Shown here piece by piece: positions 6,478 to 9,381 of a DNA stretch of 9,381 nt. The stretch covers positions 1 to 9,381 of the forward strand of contig JAAXZP010000260.1 of the NCBI GenBank assembly GCA_012719815.1, written 5' to 3'. The notes beneath the pieces are model-generated. The model was given only the letters and a program-made list of their open reading frames with translations, was not told where the DNA came from and did not search any database. Position 1 is the stretch's first letter, and the number at the start of each line of letters is the position of its first letter. This DNA comes from Christensenellaceae bacterium (lineage in GTDB: Bacteria > Bacillota > Clostridia > Christensenellales > SZUA-584). A program made the translations under genes and the position numbers.

Positions 6478-8514
6478 TTATACCGCCGCGCCGGCAAACT
6501 GGCTGTTGTACAGGTCGGCGTAAAAGCCGCCCAGCGCCATCAGCTCGGCGTGGTTGCCCTGCTCGATAATGCGCCCTTCGTTCATCACCAGTATGGTGGA
6601 CGCGTTGCGGATGGTGGACAGCCGGTGCGCTATCACAAAGCTGGTGCGTCCCTTCATCAGCGCGATCATCGCGTTCTGGATATACGCCTCGGTGCGCGTG
6701 TCCACGCTGCTCGTCGCCTCGTCCAGTATCAGTATCGGCGGGTCGGCCAGCAGCGCCCGCGCGATGGTGATAAGCTGCCGCTGCCCCTGCGATATGTTGG
6801 ATGCTTCCTCGTTGAGCACCGTATTGTAACCCTCCGGCAGCGAGCGGATAAAATGGTCGGCGTGCGCCATCTTCGCCGCGCGGTACACTTCCTCGTCGGT
6901 GGCGTCTGCCCTGCCGTACCGTATATTGTCCATGATTGTGCCGCCGAACAGCCACGTATCCTGCAGCACCATGCCGAACTGTTTGCGCAGGTTCTCGCGC
7001 GGCAGCGTGCGGATGTCCACGCCGTCCACCAGAATCCTGCCTTCATCCACGTCGTAAAACCGCATCAGGAGGTTCACGATCGTGGTCTTGCCTGCGCCCG
7101 TCGGCCCCACGATGGCCACCACGTCGCCCGGCGTCACGGTCAGGTTCAAATCCTTAATGACGGTCACGTCCGGATGGTAGCCGAACGACACGTGCTCAAA
7201 CTGAACCGCGCCTTTTGGGTATTCGATCACGTTTTCATGGCTGTCCGGAGGCATCTCCTCCTCGTCCAGCACTTCAAACACGCGCTCCGCCGCCGCCACG
7301 GTGGACTGCAGCACGTTGGCGATCTGCGCCACCTGCGTGATGGGCTGCGTAAACTGCCGCGAATACTGGATAAACGCCTGCACATCGCCGATGGATATCC
7401 GGCCGCCGATTACCATAATCCCGCCGATGGCGCATACCAGCACGTAAGACAGGTTGCTCACAAAATGCATCAGCGGCATCATGATGCCGGAGAGAAACTC
7501 CGCCTTCCAGCCCACGGTATACAGCCGCTGGTTGATCTCGTCAAACCTGGCGACGCTATTGTCCTCCCTGCCGAACGCCTTCACCACGGTGTGAGCGCCG
7601 TACATCTCCTCCACGTGGCCGTTGATATGCCCGAGCTCTTCCTGCCGCCCCTTGAAATATTTCTGGGACTTCTTCACGATCAGCTGCACCAGCACGAAGC
7701 TCAAGGGCAGCGCCACCAGCGTCACCAGCGTGATCACCCACGATATCGTCAGCATCATCACCACGATGCCCACCAGCGTCACCACCGACGTGATCACCTG
7801 TGTCAGCCCCTGCGACAGCGTGGTGGATATCGTATCGATGTCGTTGGTCACGCGCGAGAGTATCTCGCCGTGCGTCCGCCCGTCGAAATATTTCAGCGGC
7901 AGCCGCGCGAGCTTCTCGTCCACCTGCCGCCGCATGTCGTACACCACCTGCTGCGACGTTTTCGCCATCACAAAGTTCATGATGAACGTAAACAGCGCGC
8001 TTATCAGATACAGCGCGATCACGGTGAGCAATATGCCGCCCACCTTGGCGAAATCGATCCTTCTTTGCTGCGCCGCCTGGTATTTGGCGTAGGCATCCTT
8101 AAGCGCCGCGATATTCTCCGGCCTGCCTAAGTCCACGTTTTGCTCTATAGCGGACATGATCTCATCCTGCGGTATCTCGCCGCTGGTTATCCGGTCCGCC
8201 AGGTCCGCGGGCAAAATCTCCTTCAGCTCGGAGAACGCTTCCGCTTTGGCCGCCATCGGCGCAAACAGCTCCGTCGTCGCCTGCCCCAGTATCTTGGGCC
8301 CGAATATCGAGAACACCGTGCCGAGAATCGCCGTCACCAGAACAACGGCCAGTGCCGCCCTGTGCCGCGCCAGATACTTCACTAGGCGCCTTAAGCTGCT
8401 CTTGAAATTCTTGGGCTTTTCCACCGGCATGCCATGGCCATGACCGCCGCCCAGCCCGCCGGACCCGCGCCCTTTTCCCATGCCTCTGCCCGCCGCTCTG
8501 TTCGTCTCGCTCAT
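6478..8514 (-). CDS. Heterodimeric ABC exporter subunit with catalytic ATP site (BmrD/TM288-like)
   Basis: This is a half-transporter with a membrane domain followed by an ATPase domain, 678 residues and complete. It would pair with the neighbouring subunit to export drugs, peptides or lipids using ATP. A soluble Gly/Arg/His-rich tail (residues 7-29) precedes the membrane domain. Helix 1 (about 53-73) is separated from helix 2 (about 158-182) by an insert of some 75 mostly polar residues, which should be extracellular. The ATPase domain has Walker A GPTGAGKTT (470-478), Q-loop Gln518, the non-canonical signature NISQGQRQL (573-581), Walker B ILILDEATS with catalytic Glu599, and switch His630. 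The start ATG overlaps the stop of the partner gene (ATGA) and has GGAGG (8522-8526) seven bases upstream, so translation is probably coupled. Length and layout match B. subtilis BmrD-type subunits. The substrate is unknown. Confidence 0.93.
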   Translation of the reverse strand: MSETNRAAGRGMGKGRGSGGLGGGHGHGMPVEKPKNFKSSLRRLVKYLARHRAALAVVLVTAILGTVFSIFGPKILGQATTELFAPMAAKAEAFSELKEILPADLADRITSGEIPQDEIMSAIEQNVDLGRPENIAALKDAYAKYQAAQQRRIDFAKVGGILLTVIALYLISALFTFIMNFVMAKTSQQVVYDMRRQVDEKLARLPLKYFDGRTHGEILSRVTNDIDTISTTLSQGLTQVITSVVTLVGIVVMMLTISWVITLVTLVALPLSFVLVQLIVKKSQKYFKGRQEELGHINGHVEEMYGAHTVVKAFGREDNSVARFDEINQRLYTVGWKAEFLSGIMMPLMHFVSNLSYVLVCAIGGIMVIGGRISIGDVQAFIQYSRQFTQPITQVAQIANVLQSTVAAAERVFEVLDEEEMPPDSHENVIEYPKGAVQFEHVSFGYHPDVTVIKDLNLTVTPGDVVAIVGPTGAGKTTIVNLLMRFYDVDEGRILVDGVDIRTLPRENLRKQFGMVLQDTWLFGGTIMDNIRYGRADATDEEVYRAAKMAHADHFIRSLPEGYNTVLNEEASNISQGQRQLITIARALLADPPILILDEATSSVDTRTEAYIQNAMIALMKGRTSFVIAHRLSTIRNASTILVMNEGRIIEQGNHAELMALGGFYADLYNSQFAGAAV

Positions 8515-9381
8515 GCCATTTCCTCCAGTCCCAGCTGCGACGCCACGATCTCCCGGTACGCTTCGCAGCTTTGGAGCAGCTCTCTATGCCGGCCCTGCCC
8601 CACTATGCGCCCCTCGTCCAATACGATGATGTTGTCCGCCCCCATCACGGTGCTCACGCGCTGCGCCACGATGATAACCGTCGCATCCCTGATCTCATCG
8701 GCCAGCGCGCGCCTTAGCTTCGCGTCCGTCTTAAAGTCCAGCGCCGAAAAGCTGTCGTCGAATATGTACACCTCCGGCTTTCTCACCAGCGCCCGCGCGA
8801 TGGACAGCCGCTGCTTCTGCCCGCCCGAGAAGTTGGTGCCGTCCTGCGCCACCGGCGCGTCAATGCCCCCTTCCAGCGCGGACACGAACTCCTCCGCCTG
8901 CGCGATGCACAGCGCGCGGCGGATTTCCTCGTCCGTCGCGTCCTCCTTGCCGTAGCGGATGTTGTCCGCAACGGTGCCGGAGATAAGGCTCACCTTCTGC
9001 GGCACCAAGCCGATCTTTTCGCGCAGTACGCTCTGCGGGTAGTCCCGCACGTCCACGCCGTCCACCAGCACCTGGCCATCGCTCGCGTCGTAAAACCGCG
9101 GTATCAGGTTGACCAGCGTGGTCTTGCCGGAGCCCGTGCTGCCGATGATCGCCGTCACCTCGCCCGGCTTCGCGGTAAACGATATATCGCACAGCGCGGG
9201 CTCCTGCGCGCCGTGGTAATAAAAGCTCACGTTTTTAAACTCCACATACCCTTTCAGCGCGGTCGCCGGGGCCGCGTCCGTGTTATCCGTCACGGTGGGC
9301 ACCAGCGCGAATATCTCATTGATGCGCTCCGCGGAAGCCTGGGCGCGCGGCAGCATCACAAACATCATCGTCGCCATGATG
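8511..9381 (-). CDS. Heterodimeric ABC exporter subunit with degenerate ATP site (BmrC/TM287-like), 5'-partial
   Basis: This is the partner half-transporter. Only its C-terminal 288 or so residues are inside the window: the end of the last membrane helix (MATMMFVMLPRAQASAERI) and the whole ATPase domain. The frame stays open to the right edge, so the first Met seen is internal and the membrane domain lies outside. Counting from that Met, motifs are Walker A GSTGSGKTT (79-87), Q-loop Gln127, the canonical signature NFSGGQKQR (182-190), Walker B VYIFDDSFSALD with Asp208 where the catalytic Glu should be, and Gln239 in place of the switch His (VAQRVST). These two changes mark the non-hydrolysing site of heterodimeric exporters and complement the neighbour, which keeps Glu and His but has an altered signature. 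It is the first gene of the pair in transcription order and its TGA overlaps the next ATG. The promoter is outside the window. Confidence 0.92.
   Translation of the reverse strand, partial: IMATMMFVMLPRAQASAERINEIFALVPTVTDNTDAAPATALKGYVEFKNVSFYYHGAQEPALCDISFTAKPGEVTAIIGSTGSGKTTLVNLIPRFYDASDGQVLVDGVDVRDYPQSVLREKIGLVPQKVSLISGTVADNIRYGKEDATDEEIRRALCIAQAEEFVSALEGGIDAPVAQDGTNFSGGQKQRLSIARALVRKPEVYIFDDSFSALDFKTDAKLRRALADEIRDATVIIVAQRVSTVMGADNIIVLDEGRIVGQGRHRELLQSCEAYREIVASQLGLEEMA

Noticed and set aside
6550..8130. Long + strand open frame (526 codons) opposite the BmrD-like gene
   Set aside because: It is antisense to a clear ABC exporter. Its product is His/Arg/Gln-rich with no recognisable domain, as expected from the reverse frame of a GC-rich gene.
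1..9381. CRISPR array, transposon ends, tRNA or riboswitch
   Set aside because: I saw no regularly spaced repeats, transposase frame, flanking inverted repeats, cloverleaf or recognisable riboswitch core in the short intergenic gaps.

Overview
The window is GC-rich, densely coding bacterial DNA that looks like an anaerobic, probably spore-forming Firmicute (Clostridia-type). This rests on a SpoVB-like flippase, a DUF2225 protein, a BmrC/BmrD-type heterodimeric ABC exporter with a Gly/His-rich N-terminus, strong AGGAGG-type ribosome sites, a TTG start and many hairpin-plus-U-tract terminators. The genus cannot be fixed from this sequence alone. I see no rRNA, tRNA, CRISPR array, insertion sequence or phage gene.

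Layout: on the + strand, an acyl-CoA ligase-type AMP-forming enzyme (3-1634, N-terminus probably cut by the window edge) ends at a strong terminator (1656-1690). The rest is on the - strand. Read in transcription order from the right edge, it holds: the 3' part of a BmrC-like ABC half-transporter (8511-9381, continuing out of the window); its BmrD-like partner (6478-8514), joined by an ATGA overlap; a terminator (6417-6440); an extended -10 promoter (6317-6343) and a PhoA-family alkaline phosphatase lipoprotein (4704-6275); a terminator (4621-4657); a cyclic-nucleotide-binding-like/DUF2225 protein starting at TTG (3403-4602); a terminator (3366-3388); and a SpoVB-like MATE/MOP flippase (1712-3256), which converges on the ligase. 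No gene-free stretch exceeds about 200 bases.

How the genes relate: the two ABC subunits clearly form one operon and one exporter, with one catalytic and one degenerate ATP site. The remaining - strand genes share direction but are separated by terminators, so they look like successive single-gene units rather than one pathway. Several products act at the envelope (exporter, secreted phosphatase, lipid-linked precursor flippase). I see no direct evidence for a single new multi-gene system. The least understood protein is the cNMP-like/DUF2225 fusion. Its apparent longer open frame runs back through a terminator, and the real start is most likely a TTG behind a perfect AGGAGG.
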